From positions 186,001 through 250,000 of the forward strand of contig NZ_BBMP01000026.1 of the NCBI RefSeq assembly GCF_000755245.1: a stretch of 64,000 bases of DNA, given 5' to 3'. A program made the position numbers and the translations under genes. Numbering within the stretch: position 1 is the first letter of the stretch; every line of letters starts with the position of its first letter. Shown here one piece after another: positions 1 through 8,295 of the stretch. The notes beneath the pieces are model-generated. The model was not told the DNA's origin and did not search any database. It saw only the letters and a program-made list of their open reading frames with translations. The DNA comes from Halococcus sediminicola. Its GTDB lineage: Archaea > Halobacteriota > Halobacteria > Halobacteriales > Halococcaceae.

Positions 1-628
1 GTGATTCGTCCCCAAAGCGCGTGCCGGCGAGGTCCTCGTCCGACACCTTACAGACGTCCGTGAGCGCGAGCGCGTCGTCGAGCACCCGCTCGTAGGTCGC
101 CGTGTCCGACCAGAGTTCCGGCCGGCTGTTCGGGTCGAAGACGACGGTACAGTCGTGTTCGCGCGCACGCTCGGCGAAATCGAGCAGTCGTGAGCGGGCG
201 GGGTCGCTTGCGAGCGCGACGCCGCCGAGGGTGACCCACGAGAGACCGTCGAGCGCGTCGTCGCCCACCACGCTGGGGTCGATGTGCTGGTCGGCGGTTG
301 CGGTGCGGTAGAACGAAAAGCTTCGGTCGGCGCTCGCGTCGTGGGCGACGAACGCGAGCGTCGTTCGGTGGTCGGCGTCGCGGGTGAGAAACCGCTCGGG
401 AACCCCTTCGGATGTGAGCGTGTCGGCGAGAAAGTCGCCGAAGGCGTCGGTCGAGAGGTTCGAGAGGAACCACGGCCGCTCGCCCAATCGGGCGAGCGCG
501 ATGGCGACGTTCGCCGGCGCGCCGCCTGCCCGTCGGGAGAACCCCTCGACCGCCTGCAGCGGTCCCGGCCGGTCGGGCAGGAAATCGACGATCGCCTCGC
601 CGGCGACGAGAACGTCGGGCGTTGGCAT
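1..628 (-). CDS. PfkB-family sugar kinase (3' end beyond window)
   Basis: Ribokinase/fructokinase-type carbohydrate kinase that would phosphorylate a sugar or sugar acid in the cytoplasm with ATP. The 209 visible residues start MPTPDVLVAGEAIVDFLPD and carry the PfkB N-terminal signature GGAPANVAIALARLG near residue 35, then a FDPNSRPELW stretch typical of the family. The C-terminal GAGD catalytic signature lies off the window, so the substrate cannot be judged. It is the last gene of a minus-strand sugar/polyol cluster, 127 bp downstream of a Gfo/Idh/MocA dehydrogenase. The ATG at 626-628 is the first start in frame after an AT-rich stretch. Fructokinase and KDG kinase are both possible. Confidence 0.85.
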   Translation of the reverse strand, partial: MPTPDVLVAGEAIVDFLPDRPGPLQAVEGFSRRAGGAPANVAIALARLGERPWFLSNLSTDAFGDFLADTLTSEGVPERFLTRDADHRTTLAFVAHDASADRSFSFYRTATADQHIDPSVVGDDALDGLSWVTLGGVALASDPARSRLLDFAERAREHDCTVVFDPNSRPELWSDTATYERVLDDALALTDVCKVSDEDLAGTRFGDES

Positions 629-755
629 ACGCTATCGTGTCATTGGGGATACTTCCACCTTTTTACTCCTCGGCTATTTTCCCTCCAGTCGGCTACCATT
701 CGTCACAAAACCTAACCTCCCGCACGCCACCGCTATCCGGAATGTTCAATTCGTA

Positions 756-1760
756 TCAGTCGAGATCGACGTCGATCCACTCGCCGGCGCGCGCGGACTC
801 GTAGGCGGCTTCGGTGACGGCGGTGACGCGCAGCGCGTCGTGGACGGTCGCGGGCGGCGCGCTGTCCTCCTCAATGGCCGTGAGGAACGCCTCGGCCTTG
901 TTCACCTGCTCGTCGTGGTCGAGGTAGGGGACGTGTTCGGTGTTCTCGGTGTCGATATCGGTCACGCTGCGTGGTTCCCACTGCCGGCCGTCGAGCGAGA
1001 CCGCGCCCTCGTCGTTCCAGAGGTGAATGTGCTCGCGGACACAGGGCAGATCGCCCGAGACCGTGACGTTCGCCGTCGCGCCGTTCGCGAACTCTATCAA
1101 CACTGTGGCCTCGCTGTCGACGCGCCGTTCGTCGTCGACGAACTCCATGCGCGAGAAGACGGCCGTCGGCTCCAGTCCCGAGGTCCAGAGCAGCCCGTCG
1201 AGCAGGTGACTACCCGTATCGTAGAGCATCCCGCCGCCCGAGAGGTCGGGGTCGGTTCTCCACGTATCGGTGAACCGTGGGAGCCAGTTCTGCGTGATCT
1301 CGGCGGTCATCCACTCCGGTTTCGAGCCCTGAAATCGCTCGCGTGCGGAGATGAACGCCGGGTTGAGGTGGCGCTGGTAACCGACCATCAGCGTTCGAGA
1401 ACTTCCCTCGACGCGCTCGGCGATCTCCTTGGCGTGGTCCAAGTCCGTGGCCAGCGGCTTGTCACAGAACACGTGCAGGTCCGCCTCGAGACCCGCGAGG
1501 ATCTGCTCGTGATGGAGTGTGTGGGGCGTCCCGACGAGAATCGCGTCCAACTCCGTGCCCGCAATCATCTCCCGGTAGTCCTCGTACAGCGCGCCCTCGG
1601 AAACCCCGAATCGCTCGGCAGCGGTCTCCCGGCGGTCGGCGTCGATTTCGGTGATCGCCTCGACCGTCGATTTCGGGTGGTGGTGGAACTGGCCGCCGAC
1701 GGTCGTCCCGATGTAGCCGGTGCCGATGACGCCCACGCGGAGTGGCTGGTCCGTGTTCAT
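756..1760 (-). CDS. Gfo/Idh/MocA-family NAD(P)-dependent oxidoreductase
   Basis: A 334-residue sugar/polyol dehydrogenase of the Gfo/Idh/MocA family, cytoplasmic. The Rossmann motif GVIGTGYIG lies at residues 10-18 and the family lysine at K101 in CDKPLA. A C-terminal alpha/beta domain contains GSHLLDGLL with the expected histidine. I chose the internal ATG at 1760 over an in-frame ATG at 1787 because it puts the Rossmann strand at the usual distance from the N terminus. It lies 147 bp downstream of a second paralogue and upstream of the PfkB kinase, consistent with oxidation of a cyclic polyol or sugar before phosphorylation. The substrate is not determinable. Confidence 0.88.
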   Translation of the reverse strand: MNTDQPLRVGVIGTGYIGTTVGGQFHHHPKSTVEAITEIDADRRETAAERFGVSEGALYEDYREMIAGTELDAILVGTPHTLHHEQILAGLEADLHVFCDKPLATDLDHAKEIAERVEGSSRTLMVGYQRHLNPAFISARERFQGSKPEWMTAEITQNWLPRFTDTWRTDPDLSGGGMLYDTGSHLLDGLLWTSGLEPTAVFSRMEFVDDERRVDSEATVLIEFANGATANVTVSGDLPCVREHIHLWNDEGAVSLDGRQWEPRSVTDIDTENTEHVPYLDHDEQVNKAEAFLTAIEEDSAPPATVHDALRVTAVTEAAYESARAGEWIDVDLD

Positions 1761-1907
1761 CGTCGGAACCAACGGCGAGTCGCGCATAAGGATGGCGTCA
1801 TGGCTTCATCGTGTGGGTCGAATGTCTTTGCGTACCGGGACGCATAGAATCGGGGACCGTGAAGCGGTCCCGTGATGTGCAGTGGTAACGGCCTCCGACC
1901 GACACTA

Positions 1908-3020
1908 TCACTCGACGGTGACCCACTCGCCGCGCTCGTCGCTTTGCTCGATGGCGTCGAGCACGCGCTGGACCCCGGTGGCAGTCTCGAAGGAGGGTTC
2001 ATAGTGCTCGCCGGCCGCGACTGCCGAGAGGAACTCGTAATCCTCGTGGACGAACGTGTGCTCCCAGCCGAGCACGTGACCCGGCGGCCACCAGTGCTCG
2101 ACGTAGGGGTCGGACTCGTCGGTCACCAGAACGGTCTCGTAGCCTCGGCTATCTCCCCGAAGCACCTCGAGTTCGTTCAGCCGTTCGAGCGAGAACTTCA
2201 AACTGCCCTCCGAGCCGTGTACTGCGATGGTGTGGTCGTTCTTGTGCCCGCTCGCCATCCGTGAGGCTTCGAAGGTACCCATCGCGTCACCCTCGAAGGC
2301 GGCCTGTGCCGAATAGGCGTCGTCGACGGTCACGGGGCGTGTTTCGTCGCCGTTCTCCACCGGTCGCTCCTCGATAAAGGTCTCCGTGTGGCCGCTGACG
2401 CGCTCGATATCCCCTGCTTGCTCGCCGACCAGAAAGCGCGCGAGGTCCACCGTGTGCGCACCGAGGTCGCCGAGCGCGCCGCTTCCCGCGAGGTCCGCGT
2501 CCATACGCCACGACCACGGGTCGTCGGGGTCGGTGCCCCAGTCCTGGAGGTAGTGTCCGCGCACGTGGCGAATCGTGCCGAGGTCGCCCGCGTCGATGAG
2601 GTTCTTCGCGTACTGGATGGCTGGCACGAACCGATAGTTGAACGCACAGCCCGCGATGGCGTCGCTTTCTCCTGCTGCGGCGGCCATCCGCTCGGCGTCT
2701 TCCACCGTGGGCGCGAGCGGTTTCTCGCAGAACACTGGTGTATCGGCTTCGAGCGCCGCGATCGACGGCTCGGGGTGGAGGTGGTTCGGTCCGAGGTTGT
2801 AGAAGACATCCACCTCGTTCATGGTGTCCTCCCATTCGGTTTCGGTGTGGGCGAATCCCAACCTATCCGCAGCGTCCGCCAGTGCTTCCTCGTCGCGCCC
2901 GACGAGCGTGTGGCGTTCGATGTCGGGTGCGTCGTCGAAGAACATCGGCAGGCGCGCGAAGGCGTTCGAGTGGGCTTTCCCCATGAACCGGTAGCCGAGG
3001 ACGCCGATTTTGAGTGCCAT
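1908..3020 (-). CDS. Gfo/Idh/MocA-family oxidoreductase, second copy
   Basis: A 370-residue paralogue of the neighbouring dehydrogenase. The N-terminal dinucleotide fold begins KIGVLGYRFMGKAH, the family lysine is K100 in FCEKPLAP, and the conserved GDLGAHTVDLARFLVG segment marks the substrate domain. The glycine motif is GYRFMG rather than GxGxxG, as in several inositol-dehydrogenase-like members. Start chosen at 3020 (MALKIGVLGY), not the in-frame ATG five codons earlier, to begin right at the first beta strand. It sits 39 bp downstream of the TIM-barrel gene and is probably co-transcribed with it. An inositol- or sugar-catabolic role is inferred from context only. Confidence 0.88.
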   Translation of the reverse strand: MALKIGVLGYRFMGKAHSNAFARLPMFFDDAPDIERHTLVGRDEEALADAADRLGFAHTETEWEDTMNEVDVFYNLGPNHLHPEPSIAALEADTPVFCEKPLAPTVEDAERMAAAAGESDAIAGCAFNYRFVPAIQYAKNLIDAGDLGTIRHVRGHYLQDWGTDPDDPWSWRMDADLAGSGALGDLGAHTVDLARFLVGEQAGDIERVSGHTETFIEERPVENGDETRPVTVDDAYSAQAAFEGDAMGTFEASRMASGHKNDHTIAVHGSEGSLKFSLERLNELEVLRGDSRGYETVLVTDESDPYVEHWWPPGHVLGWEHTFVHEDYEFLSAVAAGEHYEPSFETATGVQRVLDAIEQSDERGEWVTVE

Positions 3021-3059
3021 GCCCACTCTACTCACGAGAGGTCCTTAGTCGTTCAGGAA

Positions 3060-4022
3060 CTACTCGGCCCAGTACGCGTCGCCGGGCGTCGTGGCGAACA
3101 CTGACCTGTTGAGCACGTCGACGGCCTTCTCCAGGCCCTCGCGCGAACTCGTCAGCGAGTCCTCGTGCTCGATGGAGAGTGCGCCGTCGTAGCCGACCAT
3201 CCTGAGCGTCGAGACCACGTCCTTCCAGTGGGATTCGCCGTGGCCGTAGCCCACGGTTCGGAAGAGCCACGAGCGCTCGGTCTCCTCGGTGTACGGCGTC
3301 GTGTCGAGATAGCCCTTCACGCCGGCGTTCGCCTCGTACAGTCCAGTGTCCTTCGCGTGGACGTGGTGGATGCCCTCTCCCAAGTATCGAATCGCCCGCG
3401 GTACGTCGATGCCCTGCCAGTAGAGATGCGAGGGGTCGAAGTTCGCGCCGATTCGTTCATTGGTGGCCTCCCGCAACCGCTCCATCCCGGTGGGTTCGTA
3501 GACGAGCATATTGGGATGCATCTCGATGGCGACGTTTATGTCGTGTTCGTCGGCGAAGGCGGCGAGATCGGTCCAATACTCCTCGGCGACCTCCCACTGG
3601 TAGTCGTGGGCCTCCTTGTGGGCGGTTGGCCACGGCGCGGTGATCCAGTTGGGCACGTCGTCGTTCGGCCCACCGGCGGGCAGGCCCGAGAACGTGGTGA
3701 CGGTATCGACACCCAATTGGGCCGCCAGTTCGATAGCCTCCCGGAGTTCCGTGTCGGCCTCGGTAGCATGATCGTCGTCGGGGTGGATCGGGTTGTTGTG
3801 GGTTGCGAGCGCGCTCACCCGGAGGTCGTGCTCGTCGAGTCGCTCGCGCAGTTCGTCTTGGGCGCTCTCGTCGTCGAGGTACTCCTCGCGCGAAAGGTGG
3901 TCGTCGCCCGGATTGCCGCCACAGCCGAGTTCGACGGTATCGACGTCGAGACCGGCGAGATAGTCGAGCGTTTCGTCGAGCGGCCGGTCGCCGAGGGGTA
4001 CGGTGAGTACGCCAACGTCCAT
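3060..4022 (-). CDS. Sugar phosphate isomerase/epimerase (xylose-isomerase-like TIM barrel)
   Basis: A 320-residue AP-endonuclease-2/xylose-isomerase-like TIM barrel (IolE/IolH/YcjR type). Candidate metal ligands are the glutamate of AIEMHPN, the D/H of NFDPSHLYW, the histidine of HHVHAKD and the glutamate of SIEHEDSL. It opens the minus-strand cluster with two Gfo/Idh dehydrogenases and a PfkB kinase. That resembles bacterial inositol or sugar-lactone pathways, in which the isomerase or dehydratase acts on a keto-polyol made by a Gfo/Idh enzyme. The exact reaction is unknown. The start ATG at 4022 begins immediately with the first strand (MDVGVLTVPLG). Confidence 0.85.
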   Translation of the reverse strand: MDVGVLTVPLGDRPLDETLDYLAGLDVDTVELGCGGNPGDDHLSREEYLDDESAQDELRERLDEHDLRVSALATHNNPIHPDDDHATEADTELREAIELAAQLGVDTVTTFSGLPAGGPNDDVPNWITAPWPTAHKEAHDYQWEVAEEYWTDLAAFADEHDINVAIEMHPNMLVYEPTGMERLREATNERIGANFDPSHLYWQGIDVPRAIRYLGEGIHHVHAKDTGLYEANAGVKGYLDTTPYTEETERSWLFRTVGYGHGESHWKDVVSTLRMVGYDGALSIEHEDSLTSSREGLEKAVDVLNRSVFATTPGDAYWAE

Positions 4023-4069
4023 ACGAACCTTGCCACGGGCGGGCGAATAAACCTTCAGGTCGTTTTCGT

Positions 4070-5173
4070 CTACTCCCCGGCCGGCGTCCCACGTCCGGAC
4101 CGGCGTTCGCGGCGTACGCCCTCGTCGAACGGGTCTTCGAGTTCACCCATCACCGCCTCGAAGGCGTCGGTGGCGGTGAGCAGGCCGACGATCTCCTCTC
4201 CCTCGGTGACGAGCGCGAGCTCCTGGTTTTCCTCTTGGAAGCGGTCGATCGCGTCGCTGACCTCTTCGTCCATCGGGAGCGTCATCGGCTCCGTGGCGAG
4301 GTCAGCGATACCCACAGCGCCGCTCGTGAGGTCGTCGTACCGGTTCGTGACCGTCGGCAGATAGACGATGCCCCGGAAATCGTCGAGGTTCTCGCCCACC
4401 AGCGGATACCGCGAGTGGGAGTGCTCGTCCATGACCGCGAGGTTTTCGCCGGGCGTGTTTTCCGTCGAGAGCGCCACGACATCCTCCCGGTCGACCATGA
4501 CGGTGCGGACCGGCACGTCGCCGGCGACGAGCGCGCCCAACACTTCCTGCTGGCGCTCTTTCGGCACGTCGGTGTTCCCGAGCACCGCCTCGAAGCGCCT
4601 GTGCAGGTCGGCACGGCTGTTGACTTCTTCATCTCCGGATTCGAGCCACGCACCGGTCATCTCGATGCCGAACAGCTCGAGCGTCCGCTTCGCGAACGCG
4701 TCGCCGACCCGCAACAGCGGCCAGATGGCACGCGTGAACCAGTACAGCGGGGTCGCACCGTACCGACAGACCTGCTGTGAGCGCTCGACGCCGAGGTAGG
4801 TTGGGGCCTGCTCGCCGTGGGTGAGATGGAGCAGGTTGATGATGAGAAAGCCCACGACTGCACCCGCGCCGACCGACGCGAGCACCGTGCCGGCGAACAG
4901 TGGCTCGAAGATCGCCGCCAGCGCCGGTTCGGCGACGATCCCGACCGCGATCGACGAGGCGGTGATGCCGATCTGACACCCGGTCAGATATATCTCGAGG
5001 CTCTGGGTCATCTCCCAGGCGCGTTCGAGACCGCTCACTCCCGGTTCGACGAACTCCGACTCGGTGTACTGCTGGGCGCGCGTCAGCGCGAACTCGACGG
5101 TGACGAAGAAGCCGTTAGCGAGGATGAGCGCGAGACCGGCGAGCAGTCGGATCGTGATCTCGGGAGCGTTCAT
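4070..5173 (-). CDS. DUF21/CBS (CNNM/CorC-like) membrane protein, copy 1
   Basis: A 367-residue membrane protein of the CNNM/CorC type. The DUF21 transmembrane domain (about residues 5-175) starts with the helix LLAGLALILANGFFVTVEFA, and a CBS pair occupies the C-terminal half (about 205-345). The family is linked to Mg2+ homeostasis. The conserved GExxPK signature is altered to GEQAPTYLG, so the usual lysine is missing. No CorC_HlyC C-terminal domain follows; the tail is short and basic. It is translationally coupled to the upstream paralogue (ATGA overlap at 5170-5173). About 138 bp of its CBS region is nearly identical to copy 2. Confidence 0.88.
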   Translation of the reverse strand: MNAPEITIRLLAGLALILANGFFVTVEFALTRAQQYTESEFVEPGVSGLERAWEMTQSLEIYLTGCQIGITASSIAVGIVAEPALAAIFEPLFAGTVLASVGAGAVVGFLIINLLHLTHGEQAPTYLGVERSQQVCRYGATPLYWFTRAIWPLLRVGDAFAKRTLELFGIEMTGAWLESGDEEVNSRADLHRRFEAVLGNTDVPKERQQEVLGALVAGDVPVRTVMVDREDVVALSTENTPGENLAVMDEHSHSRYPLVGENLDDFRGIVYLPTVTNRYDDLTSGAVGIADLATEPMTLPMDEEVSDAIDRFQEENQELALVTEGEEIVGLLTATDAFEAVMGELEDPFDEGVRRERRSGRGTPAGE

Positions 5174-6276
5174 GCCGGATCACTGTCCGAACCGGGCGTT
5201 CCCTCGCGCCCTCTGGCCCGCTGATAGGTGTCGAGGGGATCTTCGAGGTCACCCATCACGGTTTCAAAGGCGTCGGTGGCGGTGAGCAGGCCGACGATCT
5301 CCTCTCCCTCGGTGACGAGCGCGAGCTCCTGGTTCTTCTCTTGGAAGCGGTCGATCGCGTCGCTGACCTCTTCGTCCATCGGGAGCGTCATCGGCTCCGT
5401 GGCGAGCGCCTCGATTGCGACCTCGCCGTCACGGAACTCCTCGAAGCGGTTGGTGAGCGTGGCGAGATAGACGATCCCTCGAAGATCCCCGTCGCCGTCG
5501 AACAGCGGGAAGCGCAGATGCGGGTTTTCCTCGACGACCGCGAGGTTTTCCTCGGGTGTGTTCGCCGTCGAGAGCCCGGCGATGGCTTCCTTCTCGACCA
5601 TGACATTGCTAATGGGCATCTCGCCGACCGCGAGCGCGTTCATCACCTCCTCGTGGCGCTCGTCGGGGAGGTCGCCCTCGGCGAGCACCGAGCCGAGCTG
5701 GCGGTGGAGGTCGGCCCGCCCTTCGATGACGTCGGCCTCCGATTCGAGCCACGCGCCGGTCATCTCCACGCCGAAGAGCTTGAGCGTCCACTTCGCGACT
5801 GCGTCACCCAGATCGAGGATCGGTCGAATGACGCGCGTGAACCAGTACAGCGGGGTCGCGCCGTACCGACAGACCTGCTTCGAGCGCTCAACGCCGAGGT
5901 AGGTGGGGGTCTGCTCGCCGTAGACGACGTGAACGAGGTTGACAACGAGGTAGGCGAGCAACACGCCCGCGCCGATCGACGCGAGCGCCGTCCCGCCGAA
6001 GAGTGGTTCGAAGATCGCCGCCAGCGCCGGTTCGGCGACGATACCCAGCGAGATGCTGGCGGCGGTGATGCCGACCTGACACCCCGTGAGATAGATCTCG
6101 AGTTCCTCGGTCATCGCCCACGCGCGTTCGAGACCGGTGACGCCCTCCTCGACGAACTCCGATTCGGGATACTGGCGCGCACGAGTCAGCGCGAACTCGA
6201 TGGCGACGAAGAAGCCGTTGGCGAGGATGAGTGCCAGACCGGCGAGAAGTCTAGCGGTGATTTCGAGCGGTTGCAT
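5170..6276 (-). CDS. DUF21/CBS (CNNM/CorC-like) membrane protein, copy 2
   Basis: A 368-residue paralogue of the next gene, with the same layout: DUF21 membrane domain, then two CBS motifs ending near VTEGEEIVGLLTATDAFE. It also has the variant GEQTPTYLG in place of GExxPK. The middle of the two proteins (linker and first CBS) has diverged while the last CBS segment is almost identical. Tandem arrangement with a 4-bp stop/start overlap implies coupled synthesis and perhaps a heteromeric complex. Ion transport or regulation is inferred from the family. The start at 6276 (MQPLEITARLLAG) aligns with copy 1. Confidence 0.88.
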   Translation of the reverse strand: MQPLEITARLLAGLALILANGFFVAIEFALTRARQYPESEFVEEGVTGLERAWAMTEELEIYLTGCQVGITAASISLGIVAEPALAAIFEPLFGGTALASIGAGVLLAYLVVNLVHVVYGEQTPTYLGVERSKQVCRYGATPLYWFTRVIRPILDLGDAVAKWTLKLFGVEMTGAWLESEADVIEGRADLHRQLGSVLAEGDLPDERHEEVMNALAVGEMPISNVMVEKEAIAGLSTANTPEENLAVVEENPHLRFPLFDGDGDLRGIVYLATLTNRFEEFRDGEVAIEALATEPMTLPMDEEVSDAIDRFQEKNQELALVTEGEEIVGLLTATDAFETVMGDLEDPLDTYQRARGREGTPGSDSDPA

Positions 6277-6350
6277 CGACTGCCGCCGTTATGGGTAGTG
6301 GACTGAAAAGAGTAGGGCCTGCGGTCCCGTCCGGTCGGGGCGGTCGTGGA

Positions 6351-6878
6351 TCACCGTCGGTCGAGACGGATCCGGTCGACGCTCCACCGCTGATAGAGCG
6401 CGGAGAAGAGAAACAGGGAGAAAAACAGCGCTATCCACCCCAACACCGGAACGAGGACGAAGGCGAGAACGCCCATACTCGAAAGGGCGGTCACCGCCAG
6501 CGCGATCACCCCCAGCGCCAAGTAGTAGGTCGCCCACGGAACGTCGTTCTCGGGGACGGCCTCCATGTAGAGGGCAATCTGATCGAAGTCGTCGGCCAGC
6601 GTGATGAGCTTTCGATTGCGCTCGTAGTCGACGATCCCCATCTTGTCGAGTTTCGGGAGATGTGTCTGGTGGAGCGAGTTGTAGACACTCTCGCGGATGT
6701 TGCGCGGCGGCGGCTGCTCGCCGGTTTCGTGGGTGGCCAACTGCTCGGATAGCTCCCGGAGCGTCTGGGTGGTCTGCTCTCGCTGGAGGGCCCGGAGCAC
6801 CTGCGTTCGCCGCTCGTTTCGCAGCACGTCGTGGATCTCGTACTCGGTAAGCGGTGTGGTATCTCGGATACTACTCAT
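6351..6878 (-). CDS. DUF7344-type winged-helix protein with two membrane helices
   Basis: A 175-residue haloarchaeal protein. An N-terminal ArsR-like winged helix (about residues 13-95; IHDVLRNERRTQVLRALQRE and SVYNSLHQTHLPKLDKMG) is followed by two hydrophobic helices (about 116-136 and 139-160) and a short basic tail. This is the DUF7344 architecture: a membrane-tethered DNA-binding protein, presumably a transcription regulator. It stands alone between the DUF21/CBS pair and the divergently transcribed glycan operon. A perfect 12-bp palindrome lies 36-47 bp upstream of its start. Autoregulation, or control of the glycan operon, is inference. Confidence 0.85.
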   Translation of the reverse strand: MSSIRDTTPLTEYEIHDVLRNERRTQVLRALQREQTTQTLRELSEQLATHETGEQPPPRNIRESVYNSLHQTHLPKLDKMGIVDYERNRKLITLADDFDQIALYMEAVPENDVPWATYYLALGVIALAVTALSSMGVLAFVLVPVLGWIALFFSLFLFSALYQRWSVDRIRLDRR

Positions 6879-6913
6879 ACCTCAGTTGTTGTCTACTGTT
6901 GGATTTCAATTTG

Positions 6914-6925
6914 ATACCTAGGTAT
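6914..6925. promoter_or_regulatory. 12-bp perfect palindrome upstream of DUF7344 gene
   Basis: ATACCTAGGTAT is its own reverse complement. It lies upstream of the likely TATA/BRE of the minus-strand winged-helix gene, in the 292-bp divergent intergenic region that also serves the glycan operon. The position suits an operator for the winged-helix dimer. No second copy was seen in the window. Confidence 0.4.
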
Positions 6926-7130
6926 GTATATCACGGAACACGACCTGCCGACCGAGCGCCGGGCTTGCCGCCGGATTCGCACCGCCGAGCGGCGCTCTCG
7001 ACACGATATCGACCGCTCCCGTGGCTCGGTTCGTCCGCCGCTCGCAGCAATTATCGACGGCACACGTGGAATAATTCGTCGTTCGAGCACTGGGTCGCGA
7101 TTCAACAAGCCGTTCGGATTCACTAATCAA

Positions 7131-7145
7131 TTAATATATAATATT
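7131..7145 (+). promoter_or_regulatory. TATA promoter of the surface-glycan operon
   Basis: TTAATATATAATATT is the most AT-rich stretch of the 6879-7170 intergenic region, centred about 33 bp before the ATG at 7171. At archaeal TATA-to-start spacing this gives a transcript with almost no leader. The rest of the intergenic region shows only the palindrome at 6914-6925. Confidence 0.6.
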
Positions 7146-7170
7146 CGATACGACCACGGCCTTCGAGAGG

Positions 7171-8295
7171 ATGAGCGAAACCACACGCGAAGACGAGACC
7201 GCCTCCGCCGACGAGCGCACACGATCGCCTGTCGACAGCAACGACCGCGGGAACGGGTCGGTTCGTCCGTCCCGTCCCACGGACGTCGTCGCGCGAAACG
7301 GGGCAGCCGCTGCTCGCGATCACGATTATCGAATCGACATCGAGCACGATCCGCCACCTTTCCAGTCCTGTGAGGTGTTGGTCGCGATTCCGGCGTACAA
7401 CGAGGCGTCGACCATCGGCGACGTCGTCGAGCGGGCACGCGAGCACGCCGACCGCGTCCTCGTCGTCGACGACGGCAGCGACGACGACACCGCCGACAGC
7501 GCGGCGATGGCCGGCGCGCTCGTCAGCGAACACCGACGGAATCGGGGCTACGGAGCTGCCCTGAAGACCGCGTTCACGACCGCACAGCGCCTCGACGCAT
7601 CCCACCTCGTCGTCCTCGACGGCGACGGTCAACACGACCCCAATGACGTTCCCCGGCTGGTCGAGACCCAACGGGAGACCGCCGCCGCCCTCGTCATCGG
7701 CAGTCGGTTCGTCGAGGACGCCGCCTCGGACGTACCGCTCTACCGTCGCGTCGGTCTCGTGACGATAAACCTCCTCACGAACCTGAGCATGGGTGTCGTC
7801 CGCGCCGACTCGCGCGTGAACGACACCCAGAGCGGCTTTCGGGCCTACGACCGCGCGGCGATCGCGACGCTCGCCGAGGACGCGAGCATCGGTGACTGGA
7901 TGAGCGCCAGCACCGACATCCTCTATCACGCCCACCAGTACGACTACGACATCGCGGAGGTCCCCATCGAGGTCAGCTACGACGTCGAGAACCCGAGTAC
8001 GCACGCGCCGGTCTCTCATGGTGTGGCGCTCGTGCGGAACATCCTGAAGACCATCGAGCGCGAGCGCCCGCTGACGGCGCTCGCCGTCCCGGGGTTCTCG
8101 CTCACCTTCGGGGGACTGGGCTTTGGCTACTGGGCGACGGTCAACTACATCCAGTCGGGAACCTTTCCGTTCGGACTCGCGCTCATGGCCGTCTTCCTCA
8201 CGCTCATCGGCATCTTCGCGTGTTTCACCGCCATCGTGCTCCACTCGTTGAGCACCTACTTCGAGAGCGCCAGACGCGAGGGGGCGCTGCGATGA
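7171..8295 (+). CDS. GT2 family glycosyltransferase with two C-terminal membrane helices
   Basis: A 374-residue GT-A enzyme of the dolichyl-phosphate-sugar synthase type. A disordered acidic N-terminal extension (about 1-65) precedes the nucleotide-binding core (VLVAIPAYNEAS at 69-80, VVDDGSDDDT at 98-107) and the DxD motif D150-G-D152 in VVLDGDGQHD. Two hydrophobic helices near the C terminus (about 304-360) anchor it. It probably loads a sugar from a nucleotide donor onto a polyprenyl phosphate at the inner membrane face. It is first in an operon whose next gene overlaps its stop by ATGA. Similar in layout to the haloarchaeal Agl polyprenyl-phosphate GT2s; donor unknown. Confidence 0.88.
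   Translation: MSETTREDETASADERTRSPVDSNDRGNGSVRPSRPTDVVARNGAAAARDHDYRIDIEHDPPPFQSCEVLVAIPAYNEASTIGDVVERAREHADRVLVVDDGSDDDTADSAAMAGALVSEHRRNRGYGAALKTAFTTAQRLDASHLVVLDGDGQHDPNDVPRLVETQRETAAALVIGSRFVEDAASDVPLYRRVGLVTINLLTNLSMGVVRADSRVNDTQSGFRAYDRAAIATLAEDASIGDWMSASTDILYHAHQYDYDIAEVPIEVSYDVENPSTHAPVSHGVALVRNILKTIERERPLTALAVPGFSLTFGGLGFGYWATVNYIQSGTFPFGLALMAVFLTLIGIFACFTAIVLHSLSTYFESARREGALR

Noticed and set aside
384-1847. Long plus-strand open frame opposite the Gfo/Idh gene
   Set aside because: Antisense shadow of a clear dehydrogenase; no motif and non-halophilic composition.
7123-8244. Minus-strand open frame opposite the GT2 at 7171
   Set aside because: It would end inside the operon promoter and has no domain; the GT2 motifs are on the plus strand.
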